NCBI GenBank assembly: GCA_047605765.1
Contig: JASGFB010000001.1
Coordinates: 1-64,000 of the forward strand
Direction of reading: 5' to 3'
Source: JBGVSA01 sp047605765
GTDB taxonomy: Bacteria; Pseudomonadota; Gammaproteobacteria; Burkholderiales; Rhodocyclaceae
Length of the DNA: 64,000 nt
The stretch's first letter is position 1; every line of letters begins with the position of its first letter. The position numbers were made by a program, and so were the translations under genes. Below the pieces are notes generated by a model. That model ran no database searches. It was not told where the DNA came from and was given only the letters and a program-made list of their open reading frames with translations. Positions 7,369 through 16,324 of the stretch are shown in pieces.

Positions 7369-9498
7369 ATGCCGACAGCCAGGCATCTACCCCACATACT
7401 GAAATTCGTTATGTCCCTCTCTGCCATCCATGCCGCAAGTGTCGCGCATGCGTCAGAGGCGCCAGCGGAGGCAAGCACGCCGAGCGTTCTGGCCCCCATC
7501 GTGGTGACCGGTACGCTGCCTGCCATAGAAAACTACAAAGCAGGTACAAGCAGCTCCGCGACGCTCACTGACACGCAATTGCGTGACATACCCCAAACCA
7601 TCAACATTGTTGGCCGGGAAGAAATCCGTGATCGACAGGTGCGAGAGGTCGGCGAGGTCCTGGAAAGTATTCCCGGCGTTATCAAGTACGGTAGCTCCGG
7701 CAATCGCAGCGAAACTTTTATTCTGCGTGGATTCCGCGCCGGCGGTTATGCCATCGATGGCATGCAGTTGAACGCAACGGCCGATCGGCCTGAAGTGATG
7801 CAGGACCTCGCTGGTGTCGAGAGAGTGGAAGTGCTGAAGGGCCCTGCCTCGGTACTCTATGGTATCGCCGAGCCCGGCGGCATCATCAATATCGTGACTC
7901 GGCGCCCTGAAGCGCGGCGGGGCTTTGACGCTTCAGTCACTTATGGTAGCTATGGCTTGAAACGTGGAGAAGCATCGGCCACCGGCGCCTTGAATGAAGA
8001 CGGCACTCTGCGGGGCCGTATCACGGGTGCCGCGCAAAAGGAGGATGGATGGGTGCGCGGCCGACCAGGTAGCGAGCGGCAATATATCGGGGGCGTGCTG
8101 GAGTGGGATCCCACCGCTGATACCCGCTTGAGTTTCTCTCTCGATCATACCGCCGTCGAGCAGCCTTTTGACCGCGGGCTGGTACTGGTGCCGTCCACGG
8201 GCGAAGTGCTCCGCCCGTACGACAGCTGGCTAGGAGAATCGTGGTCGATGGTTGACGGCGAGAAAACCCGCGGGATGTTCAAGGCCGAACACGTCGTTTC
8301 CGATGCGCTTACGTTACGGACGAGCTACGGCTTCGATTTTGGCCGGGTGAAAGATACGGGCATCGATCATCAGGGCCTGCGTGGCGACGGGCGTACACTG
8401 CGCCGCCGCTACTCGGATCGTGTCGAGGACACTCAAACGCAGGACCTCCGTTTGGAAGCCTTGTGGCGTTTCGATACGGGAGGGGTGGATCACCAGTTGC
8501 TTACGGGTATGCAGTACGTGCGATCGCAAATGGAATTCGAACGCGCGCGCGCGAACATCGACGCCATCGACATCTTCAATCCTGTGCACGGTGCTATCCG
8601 GCCAATTGCGAAAACCAACAGCGTCTATGACGAACGGGTGCACACCCGGGCGGTTTATTTGCAGGATCAGATCTCGCTTTCCGAACAATGGAAGATGTTG
8701 GCTGGCGTGCGTTGGGACGAATACAGGATGCGGCGTGATGCGTCTGTCGGTGAAAGCGTCGATGCTCGCACTGATAATTCGATGACTGGCCGTTTCGGGC
8801 TGGTCTGGCAGCCCCGCACCGATCTTTCTCTGTACGGGAGTTGGACACAAAGTTTCCATCCGCAGACCGGGCATGACGAAACCGGGGCGTCCCTGGATCC
8901 CGAAGAAGGAACTCAGTACGAGCTGGGCGTGAAGTGGGAGCCTATCCCCGACCGACTCAGTGCCAATCTTGCGATCTTCCAGATTACTAAGAAAAACGTT
9001 GCGACCAGTGACCCGGCCAACCCAAATGCCGACTATTCGTTGTTGACTGGAGAACAACGCTCGCGCGGTGCAGAGCTGGAGATCGTTGGTCAAATTCTGC
9101 CTGGCTGGAAGGCGCATGCCGGGGCAGGTTATGTCGACGCAAAGGTCACTAAGGACAATGCCGACCTTGTGGGTAATCGGCTCAATGGCGTTCCACGTTT
9201 TAGCGCTAGCCTGTGGACCACCTACACCATACAAGAAGGAATAGTCAGCGGGCTGACCTTCGGCGGCGGTGTCACGCATGTCGGTTCGCGCAAGGGCGAT
9301 CTCAACAATTCGTTCGAAGTGGATGGCTACAACCGGTTCGATGCTATGGCGCGTTATACGATGCAGAACGGCGTGGACATTTCACTTGTGGTCAATAACG
9401 TGTTCGATGAAAAGTACATCGTTTCGACGCAGAGTGACCGTGAGATCCTGGCTGGTGCGCCGCGTACCGCACAGTTGATGGTTGGATGGACGTTCTGA
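7369..9498 (+). CDS. TonB-dependent siderophore receptor
   Basis: A 709-residue outer-membrane receptor. Residues 1-28 form a signal peptide. The TonB box PIVVTGT lies near 43-49. The plug domain follows (QTINIVGREEI, then RVEVLKGPASVLYGIAEPGGIINIVTRRP), matching the family of siderophore receptors. The rest is a beta barrel with a terminal phenylalanine, the usual assembly signal. The open frame extends upstream to 7267, but the ATG at 7369, preceded by AGGA and GAGAG purine stretches and directly by the signal peptide, is the sensible start. It imports a ferric siderophore into the periplasm using TonB energy and hands it to the binding protein encoded next. Confidence 0.92.
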   Translation: MPTARHLPHILKFVMSLSAIHAASVAHASEAPAEASTPSVLAPIVVTGTLPAIENYKAGTSSSATLTDTQLRDIPQTINIVGREEIRDRQVREVGEVLESIPGVIKYGSSGNRSETFILRGFRAGGYAIDGMQLNATADRPEVMQDLAGVERVEVLKGPASVLYGIAEPGGIINIVTRRPEARRGFDASVTYGSYGLKRGEASATGALNEDGTLRGRITGAAQKEDGWVRGRPGSERQYIGGVLEWDPTADTRLSFSLDHTAVEQPFDRGLVLVPSTGEVLRPYDSWLGESWSMVDGEKTRGMFKAEHVVSDALTLRTSYGFDFGRVKDTGIDHQGLRGDGRTLRRRYSDRVEDTQTQDLRLEALWRFDTGGVDHQLLTGMQYVRSQMEFERARANIDAIDIFNPVHGAIRPIAKTNSVYDERVHTRAVYLQDQISLSEQWKMLAGVRWDEYRMRRDASVGESVDARTDNSMTGRFGLVWQPRTDLSLYGSWTQSFHPQTGHDETGASLDPEEGTQYELGVKWEPIPDRLSANLAIFQITKKNVATSDPANPNADYSLLTGEQRSRGAELEIVGQILPGWKAHAGAGYVDAKVTKDNADLVGNRLNGVPRFSASLWTTYTIQEGIVSGLTFGGGVTHVGSRKGDLNNSFEVDGYNRFDAMARYTMQNGVDISLVVNNVFDEKYIVSTQSDREILAGAPRTAQLMVGWTF

Positions 9499-9578
9499 GC
9501 TGCGAGCGGGCGCACTCCGGCGTGAGTGCTCCCGCGTTTGCGACCCGCGAATTTAGCCTCGGGCTACGGAGGAATCGC

Positions 9579-10550
9579 GTGAATGTTGTGATCTGCTCTG
9601 TGTTGTCACTGCTGTTGCTGGCTTGCGCGCCGCTGCACGCTCGCGAAGTCCGTACCGTCACCGACCATTCCGGTCAACGCGTTTCCTATCCGGCGGCCCC
9701 GCAGCGCATCGTCTCGTTGCACGATTGGACGGCCACTGTGATGGTTCATGAGCTCGGAGGCGGCCTGATCGGATCGACTGGCCGGTTGGGTCGCGATGCC
9801 CGTTACAGCATTCGCAGCGGGCACGAGCTGTATGGCCTGGGCTTCGATACTCTGGCGATGGCTTCAGTGCACGGCATGCTGGACATGGAACAGATCGCAA
9901 AGCTGGAACCTGATCTGATTATCGGAAATCTTGGCGACACATTAGCCTATCGCGATCAGCTCTCGCTGATAGCACCGACCCTGATCTTCAACCCCGCCAA
10001 CGGGCGAGAGCCGTTGGACAACTATCGCGAACTGGCAGGCTGGATTGGCCAGGCTCAGCGTTTCGATACGTTCAAGGCAGCCTACGATACCCGCATTGCG
10101 ACGTTGCGACATCTGTTTCGGATGTCAGTCGATGCCCCGCCAACGTATCTCATGTTGCAGCCCAACGCGGAAAACGGCCAGATTCGTATATTTCGTCACT
10201 ATGGCGCCTTGACGACCGTGCTTCGCGATCTGGGGTTCGTGCCGACGCCGCTGACAGAGCAAGTGCCTAAAGGCTTTGAAGAGGTAAGCGTCAGTGCCGA
10301 GATCCTTGGCGAGTTGTCAGCCGACTATCTGTTCACCACACACAATGCCGGCAGAGGAGATACGCTCGATAACGTGATGGCCGAGATGGAACGCGTCACT
10401 GGCGGCTATCGTGGTGCACTGCCTGCGGCCCGTCATGGCCGCTTTATTTCCATGTCGCGATTCCATGTCTATCCGACAACCTTCGCCGCGCTGAACTACG
10501 TGCTGGACAGGCTAGAGGACATGCCCGGACGATACCGGCCGGGCTGGTAA
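9579..10550 (+). CDS. Periplasmic iron-siderophore binding protein
   Basis: A 323-residue class III (FecB/FhuD-like) substrate-binding protein. It opens with DHSGQRVSYPAAPQRIVSL, the typical first strand, and continues through DLIIGNLGD and the long inter-lobe helix. The GTG at 9579 is chosen because a perfect GGAGGA stands five bases upstream; the longer ATG frame at 9486 overlaps the receptor gene. The N-terminus has a hydrophobic signal ending L-L-A-C (cysteine 16), which fits a lipobox, but A-L-H-A a few residues later would also suit signal peptidase I. It passes the siderophore to the two permeases and ATPase encoded upstream. Confidence 0.87.
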   Translation: MNVVICSVLSLLLLACAPLHAREVRTVTDHSGQRVSYPAAPQRIVSLHDWTATVMVHELGGGLIGSTGRLGRDARYSIRSGHELYGLGFDTLAMASVHGMLDMEQIAKLEPDLIIGNLGDTLAYRDQLSLIAPTLIFNPANGREPLDNYRELAGWIGQAQRFDTFKAAYDTRIATLRHLFRMSVDAPPTYLMLQPNAENGQIRIFRHYGALTTVLRDLGFVPTPLTEQVPKGFEEVSVSAEILGELSADYLFTTHNAGRGDTLDNVMAEMERVTGGYRGALPAARHGRFISMSRFHVYPTTFAALNYVLDRLEDMPGRYRPGW

Positions 10551-10647
10551 GATGCCGTCGGCCTCTTTTCGTGGCGGCATGCGTGCGCAGTCCATCGGCG
10601 GCAAGAAATCAACAAGCTTGAATTATCAATGATCAGGTGGATCGGAC

Positions 10648-11517
10648 ATGCCAGATAGCGATCTTTCTTTACGTGTGCGCGCACGGATCGGTCAGCTTCC
10701 GCCAGCGATCATCCGCGTGGCGCAGTTCATGGCGAACAATCCCGTCAACGTGCTGGCGTCTTCAGCGGCGGAGTTGGGCAATCTTGTCTCTACCTCAGAT
10801 GCTACGGTGGTGCGCACGGCCAAGGCGCTGGGCTATTCCGGGTTGGCAGAACTCAAGCGCGTGATGGCGCAGGAATTGTCCGCCGGTACGCCAGCGAGGG
10901 ATTATGAACTCACGCTTTCTGCGACCGACAGGAATGCCGTGGCTGCCATGCGGGCCAGCCTGCGCAGTACCTGTGAAATCGTTTCTTCGCTTGAAGAACC
11001 CGCCAACATGCAGCGGGCCGAGAAAATGGTGCTGGCCCTCGATTCAGCGCAGCGCATTGTCTTGTATGGCATCGGCCCGTCGGCCCGCGTAGCCGAGCAC
11101 GCAGCATTTCAGATGCGGCGTCAGGGGCGCAGTGTGTTGGCGCTGGGCACTACAGGACGTAATCTGGCCGACGACTTGCTCGATTTCGGTAAAGGCGATG
11201 TCCTGCTGCTGATTTGCTACGATACCCCTTACCCGGAGGTCTTCGCCGTCGTGCGCGAAGCCCTGTCGCAATCCGTGGCTATTCTCTTAATGACAAACCG
11301 GGAAGACAATCCTATCGTCAAGCACGCCGACGAGCATATTGTGTTGCCTCGCGGTGGCGAATTGGGAATGGCGCTCAACGGTCCCACTTTCGTCTGCCTG
11401 GAAACCATCACGCTAGGATTGTCTGTGCTTGGCGGCGTGAATACGCAGCGGAGCCTCAAGCGTCTTGAGGCGCTGCGTGCAAGAATCGATGACACCGCGC
11501 GTCATTACGAGGGGTGA
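10648..11517 (+). CDS. RpiR-family transcription regulator with SIS domain
   Basis: A 289-residue regulator. Residues 1-80 form the RpiR helix-turn-helix (LPPAIIRVAQFMANNPVNVLASSAAELG, with the recognition helix around TSDATVVRTAKALGYSG). Residues 120-260 are a SIS fold (LYGIGPSARVAEHAAFQMRRQG) that in this family binds phosphosugars. It follows the siderophore operon after about 100 bases in the same orientation. A sugar-phosphate sensor next to iron uptake is unusual, and whether it controls the operon is not shown. No clear terminator separates it from the binding-protein gene. Confidence 0.88.
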   Translation: MPDSDLSLRVRARIGQLPPAIIRVAQFMANNPVNVLASSAAELGNLVSTSDATVVRTAKALGYSGLAELKRVMAQELSAGTPARDYELTLSATDRNAVAAMRASLRSTCEIVSSLEEPANMQRAEKMVLALDSAQRIVLYGIGPSARVAEHAAFQMRRQGRSVLALGTTGRNLADDLLDFGKGDVLLLICYDTPYPEVFAVVREALSQSVAILLMTNREDNPIVKHADEHIVLPRGGELGMALNGPTFVCLETITLGLSVLGGVNTQRSLKRLEALRARIDDTARHYEG

Positions 11518-11798
11518 GACCAGGGCGTCGGGGCGCGCGATGACAAGATGTGCAGGAATAACCGTTATTTTGACAATCGTTGTGCGAACTTAGCATTGCT
11601 CATTCGGCTCATCGCAGTTTGGAATCATGCGCACCAGCATCTGCCCGATGCACTGTCGCAGCACAGGCGGTAGGGCGCGGCCCACGAACGATTCTTGAGC
11701 CCATTTAAGGCTGTGAAGTGTCTAGGAAGGCCGGGGCGATTCAGCCCAGCACTCACTTCTGCCGCTATCAAATCAGCCAAAACGAACCATCTCCAGAC

Positions 11799-12275
11799 TC
11801 ACCAGAACCTCCACCACACTCTGTGCTCCTTGAGCGCCTGTTGCATGGGGGCAGATCCCTTTGCCAGCCCGCCTGCGGCGAGGAAGTAGGTGCCGAATCT
11901 ACGATCCGCCTCGTTGATGTGGTGGATCAGCCACTGCTTGAGGAAATGCATGAGTTCGAAGGTGATCTTCGCCTGCCCCGAATCGAGTTTCTCTTGCAGG
12001 GCCTGAACCTGGGCGATCAGATCTTCGTGGCTCTGCTTGTGTGCTTCAAATTCCGGATAGCCAGCGACCCGCATGAGGCTTTCTTCGACTGCGAAATGGG
12101 TGCGCGTGTAATTGGCCAGTGAATCGAGGATTTCACGGCATGTCGCCGTGGCGTGGTGCTCGATGATCGCGGTATGCAGCTCGTTCAACAGCCTGACAAG
12201 TTCCTTGTGCTGCTCGTCAATCTCGTGGAGTCCGATGCTGAACTCATCATTCCACGTAAATAGATCCTGGCTCAT
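11799..12275 (-). CDS. Bacteriohemerythrin-like diiron protein
   Basis: A 158-residue hemerythrin-domain protein. The iron-ligand pattern is visible: H-x2-ID-x-QH near residues 17-23, H60-x3-E64, H79-x3-H83 and a late HH-I-N-E-A-D with the ligand aspartate. Such proteins bind oxygen at a mu-oxo diiron site and serve in oxygen delivery, sensing or protection; which of these applies is not visible. The ATG at 12275 is preferred because GGAG lies nine bases upstream; a TTG fifteen bases further out is in frame. It stands alone, facing away from hflX across a 370-base gap. Confidence 0.88.
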   Translation of the reverse strand: MSQDLFTWNDEFSIGLHEIDEQHKELVRLLNELHTAIIEHHATATCREILDSLANYTRTHFAVEESLMRVAGYPEFEAHKQSHEDLIAQVQALQEKLDSGQAKITFELMHFLKQWLIHHINEADRRFGTYFLAAGGLAKGSAPMQQALKEHRVWWRFW

Positions 12276-12341
12276 TCGCTTGTTCTCCAAGGCTCATAAG
12301 CCCTCTTCTCAACGCGGGGGCTGGATAAGGAGGCTAAACGA

Positions 12342-12386
12342 ATGCGCTGCGTGCACCATACCAATCGTCCGTCTACGCACGTGTGA
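12342..12386 (+). CDS. Possible 14-residue leader peptide
   Basis: A very short frame (MRCVHHTNRPSTHV) preceded by AAGGAGG at 12327-12333, eight bases before the ATG. The ribosome binding site is as good as any in the window, yet the peptide is tiny and has three histidines but no run of one amino acid that would suggest classical attenuation. It points away from the hemerythrin gene. Chance occurrence is quite possible. Confidence 0.2.
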   Translation: MRCVHHTNRPSTHV

Positions 12387-12611
12387 CATGACCGCCATCA
12401 ACGTTGCCCCTGCGGGCAGATTCGGCATAACACCACTTGCATTATCACGGCTGGCGTCTAGGGCCATATGGCAGCCACAAAGGGCCGCCAACAGTCTGCC
12501 GAGGAGTCGGCCCAGCGATGTTGGGGAGGTCGATTACTTATTGCATGACGAGTGCGGATCGCATCGTGCAGCAGAGGCGCACGACCAGGACGGAGCAATC
12601 CGCAGCCTGGC

Positions 12612-12635
12612 GGGGCTACTTGCTTGAGTAGCCCC
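12612..12635. terminator. Hairpin downstream of hflX
   Basis: A perfect nine-base-pair stem GGGGCTACT / AGTAGCCCC with a six-base loop, followed on the plus strand by TTT. It lies 12 bases beyond the hflX stop and may end transcription from that side, although the T-run is on the opposite strand. Confidence 0.5.
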
Positions 12636-12646
12636 TTTCCGTCAGC

Positions 12647-14002
12647 TCAAACCTGTCGCGCTATTGCCGCGCGCAGGCGCTCGAGCGATTCAGCGTCGCC
12701 GCGTACGCGGAAGGTGGCGCCCTCTTCGCTGGCGTGTTCTTCCAGCACGTTGCAACTGGCGTAGATGTCCTTGCGCCATTGCTGGGCCGACCACGGCACA
12801 AACAGCTCAGTCTCGACGAGATCGCGCTGGAAGTAGGCGACGATGATGTCGTGCAGGCGCGCCACGTCTTCGGGGCGGCGCGCGCTCATCACTACGCAGT
12901 CCGGGTATTTTTCCTTGAGCGCAGCTTCACAGGCGAGCTGCGCGGCTTCATCACCGACGTGGTCGATCTTGTTGAAGACGCGGAGACGTGGCACCTCGCC
13001 GGCGCCGATCTCGGACAGCACGACATCGGTCACTTCGCGCTGACGCTCGAAGCCGGGGTCGCTGGCATCCACCACGTGCAGCAACAGTTCGGCATCCAGC
13101 GCTTCGTCCAGTGTCGATTTGAACGAGGCAACCAGGCCGTGCGGCAGGTTCTTGATGAAGCCCACCGTATCGCTGACCAGCACTTTGGGCACGCTTTCCG
13201 GGTGCAGCACGCGCACGGTCGTGTCGAGCGTGGCAAAGAGCTTGTTGGCGACCAGCACTTCGCTACCGGTCAGCGCGCGCATCAACGTAGATTTGCCGGC
13301 GTTGGTGTAGCCCACCAGCGCGACCGTGGCGATGCCACCCTGGGCCTTCTGCCGGCGGGCACGCTGCGTGTCGCGCGTGGCGCCCATGGCTTCGATTTCC
13401 TGCTGCAGCTCGGCCATGCGGTCGCGGATCTTGCGGCGATCCAGTTCGGTGGCCGATTCGCCCGCCCCCCGCCCGCCTACACCGCTGCGTTGCCGGCCCT
13501 GCGGCCCAGCCGCCTTGGCCGCTTCGCGCAAGCGCGGCGCCATATAGCTCAAGCGCGCCATCTCGACCTGTGCCCGGGCGGCCGGCGAGCGCGCGTTGCG
13601 ATGGAATATCTCGAGGATGACCATGGTGCGGTCCATCACCTCGACGCCGACTTCCAGCTCCAGGTTGCGCAACTGCGTGGGCGATATCTCGTGGTCGACG
13701 AGCAACACTTCGATATCGTCGTCTGCGGGTTCGGTCGCCAGCGGCGCACCGTCCATCTCGTCGAAGCCCACGTTGCCGCTGATGGCCAGACGGATTTCGT
13801 CGCGCTTGCCCACTCCAAGGTAGCCGGTGGTATCGAAGCTGGTGCGCTTCTGCACAAAGGTATGCACGACCTGCAGGCCCAGGGTCTTGGCCAGCTCGCG
13901 CAACTCCATCAGGGATGCCTCGAATTCGAGATCGCTGACGGAGGGCAGTTGCACGGCGGCAACGACGGCACGCACGGGTTTTTCTTGGACTTCTCTAGGC
14001 AT
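12647..14002 (-). CDS. hflX: GTPase HflX (ribosome-associated)
   Basis: A 451-residue HflX GTPase. The N-terminal domain carries the family segment TFVQKRTSFDTTGYLGVGK, the middle holds the glycine-rich linker (GRQRSGVGGRGAGE), and the G domain begins with the P-loop GYTNAGKS at residues 231-238, followed by the switch region DTVGFIKNLPHGLVASFKSTL and NKID. HflX splits or rescues stalled ribosomes, mainly under stress, and acts in the cytoplasm on the 50S subunit. In many betaproteobacteria hflX follows hfq; here no hfq is adjacent, so this may be a second, stand-alone copy. dbpA, also ribosome-related, is the next gene upstream on the same strand, 126 bases away. Confidence 0.93.
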   Translation of the reverse strand: MPREVQEKPVRAVVAAVQLPSVSDLEFEASLMELRELAKTLGLQVVHTFVQKRTSFDTTGYLGVGKRDEIRLAISGNVGFDEMDGAPLATEPADDDIEVLLVDHEISPTQLRNLELEVGVEVMDRTMVILEIFHRNARSPAARAQVEMARLSYMAPRLREAAKAAGPQGRQRSGVGGRGAGESATELDRRKIRDRMAELQQEIEAMGATRDTQRARRQKAQGGIATVALVGYTNAGKSTLMRALTGSEVLVANKLFATLDTTVRVLHPESVPKVLVSDTVGFIKNLPHGLVASFKSTLDEALDAELLLHVVDASDPGFERQREVTDVVLSEIGAGEVPRLRVFNKIDHVGDEAAQLACEAALKEKYPDCVVMSARRPEDVARLHDIIVAYFQRDLVETELFVPWSAQQWRKDIYASCNVLEEHASEEGATFRVRGDAESLERLRAAIARQV

Positions 14003-14128
14003 TGCAGGCGATCAGATGAACAGGCAAAGGCGGAGTGTACCCGGCATTGGCCACCATGCCGGGATTTGACCAATCGCCACCTTCAGGCTCCGCACCAGCA
14101 CGGGCCGAAACGCGGCGTCGCACAACGA

Positions 14129-15514
14129 TTAAAAACGGCGCAGCTTGACTGCCCGGCCTTTGAGCTTGCCGCCCGAAAGCCGCCGCACCGCTTCGTCGGC
14201 GATGCTGCGCTCAACGGCCACGTAGCTGCTCTGGTCCGTGATGTTGATCTTGCCGATCTGCTCACGCGTGAAGCCGGCTTCACCGGTCAGCGCGCCGAGC
14301 ACGTCTGCGGGGCGGATCTTGTCCTTGCGTCCGCCGAGTATTTGCAGCGTAACCATTGGCGGCACGAGCGGCGCTTCGTCGGCCGCCAGCAACGCACCCA
14401 GATCATGCCATTCGGGCTCGATGCTGCAGGCGGCGGCGATGGCGCCAATACGGCGCTTGTCGGAGGTGCTCATGAGACTCAAGGCCCAGCCGTCCTGGTC
14501 AGCACGGCCCGTGCGGCCGACGCGGTGCACGTGCACCTCGGGGTCCGGCGTGATGTCGACGTTGATGACCATTTCGAGGTCTTTGATGTCGAGCCCACGT
14601 GCCGCCACGTCGGTAGCGACCAGCACCGAGCAACTGCGGTGCGCGAAGCGGATCAGCACCTGGTCACGCTCGACCTGCTCCAGTTCGCCATGCAAGGCCA
14701 GCGCTTCGATGCCCTGTGCCTGCAACACGTCGAGTAGTTCGCGGCATTGCTGACGCGTGTTGCAGAAAGCCAATGCACTGACCGGACGGTAATGGCGCAG
14801 CAGGATGGCAACGGCCTGCAGACGTTCCTCGTGCTTAACCTCGTAGAAGCGCTGGCGGATTTTGTCCGCCTTATGTGTTTCTTCGAGCTTGATCATCAGC
14901 GGCTCGCGCAGGAACTGCTGCGCCAGCCGCGCAATGCCGTCCGGGTACGTGGCGGAGAACAGCAAAGTCTGGCGCCGCGTTGGACACCGGCTGGCGACAT
15001 AGGCGATGTCATCGAAAAAGCCCATGTCGAGCATGCGGTCTGCTTCGTCCAGCACAAGCAACTGAAGCCCATCGAGCTGCAGGCTGCCGCGCTCGAGGTG
15101 ATCCATGATGCGGCCCGGCGTGCCGACGACGACGTGGGCGCCGTGCTCCAGGCTGGCTCGCTGCGGGCCAGCGGGTGTACCGCCACACAAGGTGACGATC
15201 TTTATATTGTCATGACCGCGCGCCAGGCGGCGGATCTCCTGCGTTACCTGTTCGGCCAATTCGCGCGTGGGGCATAGCACGAGCGCCTGCACTGCAAACC
15301 AGCGCGGGTTCAGGCGCGTCAGCAGCGGCAGCGCAAAGGCGGCGGTCTTGCCGCTGCCCGTCTTGGCCTGCGCAATGAGATCCTGCCCGGCCAACGCGGG
15401 GGGCAGGCTGGCGGCCTGGATGGGCGTCATCTCCAGGTAGTCGAGTTGCTTCAGCGTGGCCTTCAGCGCTGGCGTGAGGGGGAGCGCGTCGAAACTGTGC
15501 GGGGCGTCACTCAT
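14129..15514 (-). CDS. dbpA: ATP-dependent RNA helicase DbpA
   Basis: A 461-residue DEAD-box helicase. It shows the Q motif (YLEMTPIQ), Walker A AKTGSGKT, PTRELAEQ, TPGRIMDH, the DEAD box itself (VLDEADRML), SAT, and the C-terminal motifs VATDVAARGLD and HRVGRTGR. The last about 75 residues (LQILGGRKDKIRPADVLGALTGEAGFT) are the DbpA RNA-binding domain that targets hairpin 92 of 23S rRNA, so the protein assists large-subunit assembly. An in-frame TTG nine bases upstream overlaps the previous gene's stop; the ATG at 15514 is preferred. It follows the basic-tailed gene at 15520-16083 with a five-base gap, which implies cotranscription. Confidence 0.93.
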   Translation of the reverse strand: MSDAPHSFDALPLTPALKATLKQLDYLEMTPIQAASLPPALAGQDLIAQAKTGSGKTAAFALPLLTRLNPRWFAVQALVLCPTRELAEQVTQEIRRLARGHDNIKIVTLCGGTPAGPQRASLEHGAHVVVGTPGRIMDHLERGSLQLDGLQLLVLDEADRMLDMGFFDDIAYVASRCPTRRQTLLFSATYPDGIARLAQQFLREPLMIKLEETHKADKIRQRFYEVKHEERLQAVAILLRHYRPVSALAFCNTRQQCRELLDVLQAQGIEALALHGELEQVERDQVLIRFAHRSCSVLVATDVAARGLDIKDLEMVINVDITPDPEVHVHRVGRTGRADQDGWALSLMSTSDKRRIGAIAAACSIEPEWHDLGALLAADEAPLVPPMVTLQILGGRKDKIRPADVLGALTGEAGFTREQIGKINITDQSSYVAVERSIADEAVRRLSGGKLKGRAVKLRRF

Positions 15515-15519
15515 ACGAC

Positions 15520-16083
15520 TCAACGCCCCCGCGCACCGCGTTTGGGGCTACCGAAGCCACCACTGGTGGCTCGCGCCGGCCCCGCCGACCTGCGCGGGCT
15601 GCCCGGCCGCGACGGACGCCATCCTTCGGCCTTGCGCGGCGTCCATTCCCCGTCGGTACGCGTTTGGCGCTGCTGCGCAAGCTGCTCGCTCTTGGTGAGC
15701 GGCCGCAAAGAGGCACGCCAGGCTTCCAGCGCCGCACTCAGCGCGGCAGCCTCGGGCTGCACGGCCGCATTCGCCGGCTCCGCCTCGTACGTCAGCAACG
15801 CACGCTTGACCTGGGCTGCGCGATCGGCCGTCTCACCCTTGGCTGGCACACTTTTCATGAGCGCCTCGCCAGCCGCGCTAAGGCCGTAGCTGTCGCCGCC
15901 GGCGACAATCAGGCCATGGCTGCTCAGGCGCGCAAACGCACCCAGCAACTTGTCTTCGGCCGGTAAGTGGGGCTGTAGCGTGCCGAGCGCGATGGCGATG
16001 TCTTCTACCGCCGCAGGCTTGCGTTTGCTGGCAAGAGTGATGGCGAGCAGCAGGAGCGGGTCCGCGTCATGGATAGGATGCAT
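15520..16083 (-). CDS. Hypothetical protein with basic Arg/Gly/Pro-rich tail, coupled to dbpA
   Basis: A 187-residue protein not assigned to a family. Residues 1-80 look like a small helical, winged-helix-like domain (LLLLAITLASKRKPAAVEDIAIAL, then FARLSSHGLIVAGGDSYGLS). Residues 80-140 are helical and charged. The last about 40 residues are rich in Arg, Gly, Pro and Ser (for example PRRSAGPARATSGGF and SPKRGARGR), resembling RNA-binding tails of DEAD-box helicases. The stop lies five bases before the dbpA ATG, so the two are probably one operon. A role as a helicase or ribosome-assembly partner is inferred from this coupling only. Confidence 0.7.
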   Translation of the reverse strand: MHPIHDADPLLLLAITLASKRKPAAVEDIAIALGTLQPHLPAEDKLLGAFARLSSHGLIVAGGDSYGLSAAGEALMKSVPAKGETADRAAQVKRALLTYEAEPANAAVQPEAAALSAALEAWRASLRPLTKSEQLAQQRQTRTDGEWTPRKAEGWRPSRPGSPRRSAGPARATSGGFGSPKRGARGR

Positions 16084-16324
16084 GGAACACTTTCAGAGAT
16101 AAGGCGTTGAGGGTAGCCGATCTAGCGGCTGCGCAGGGGCGGGAACGGTCGTTACGCAGCCCGACCCCAGCAACAATCAAAGACATAGCCGTCCGGTCAT
16201 GCTCTGGCTAGTGCCGAAAAAGCCCCTCTCAACGGGGGTGCAGCCTAAGCCAATGTGATGTTCATCGCCATCACAGTAGCTTGCAGCTCACGTATTTTGA
16301 CGATTGGTCCACCGCGCGCGCCCT

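Larger units (their letters stand above)
12276..12646. other. Intergenic region between the hemerythrin and hflX genes
   Basis: It holds the upstream region of the hemerythrin gene, a 14-codon open frame with a strong Shine-Dalgarno (12342-12386) and a hairpin at 12612-12635. No longer gene is supported on either strand. Confidence 0.5.

Noticed and set aside
12734..14737. 667-codon open frame on the plus strand opposite hflX and dbpA
   Set aside because: It is the antisense shadow of two well-conserved genes in high-GC DNA; it is rich in His, Gln, Arg and Gly and has no ribosome binding site.
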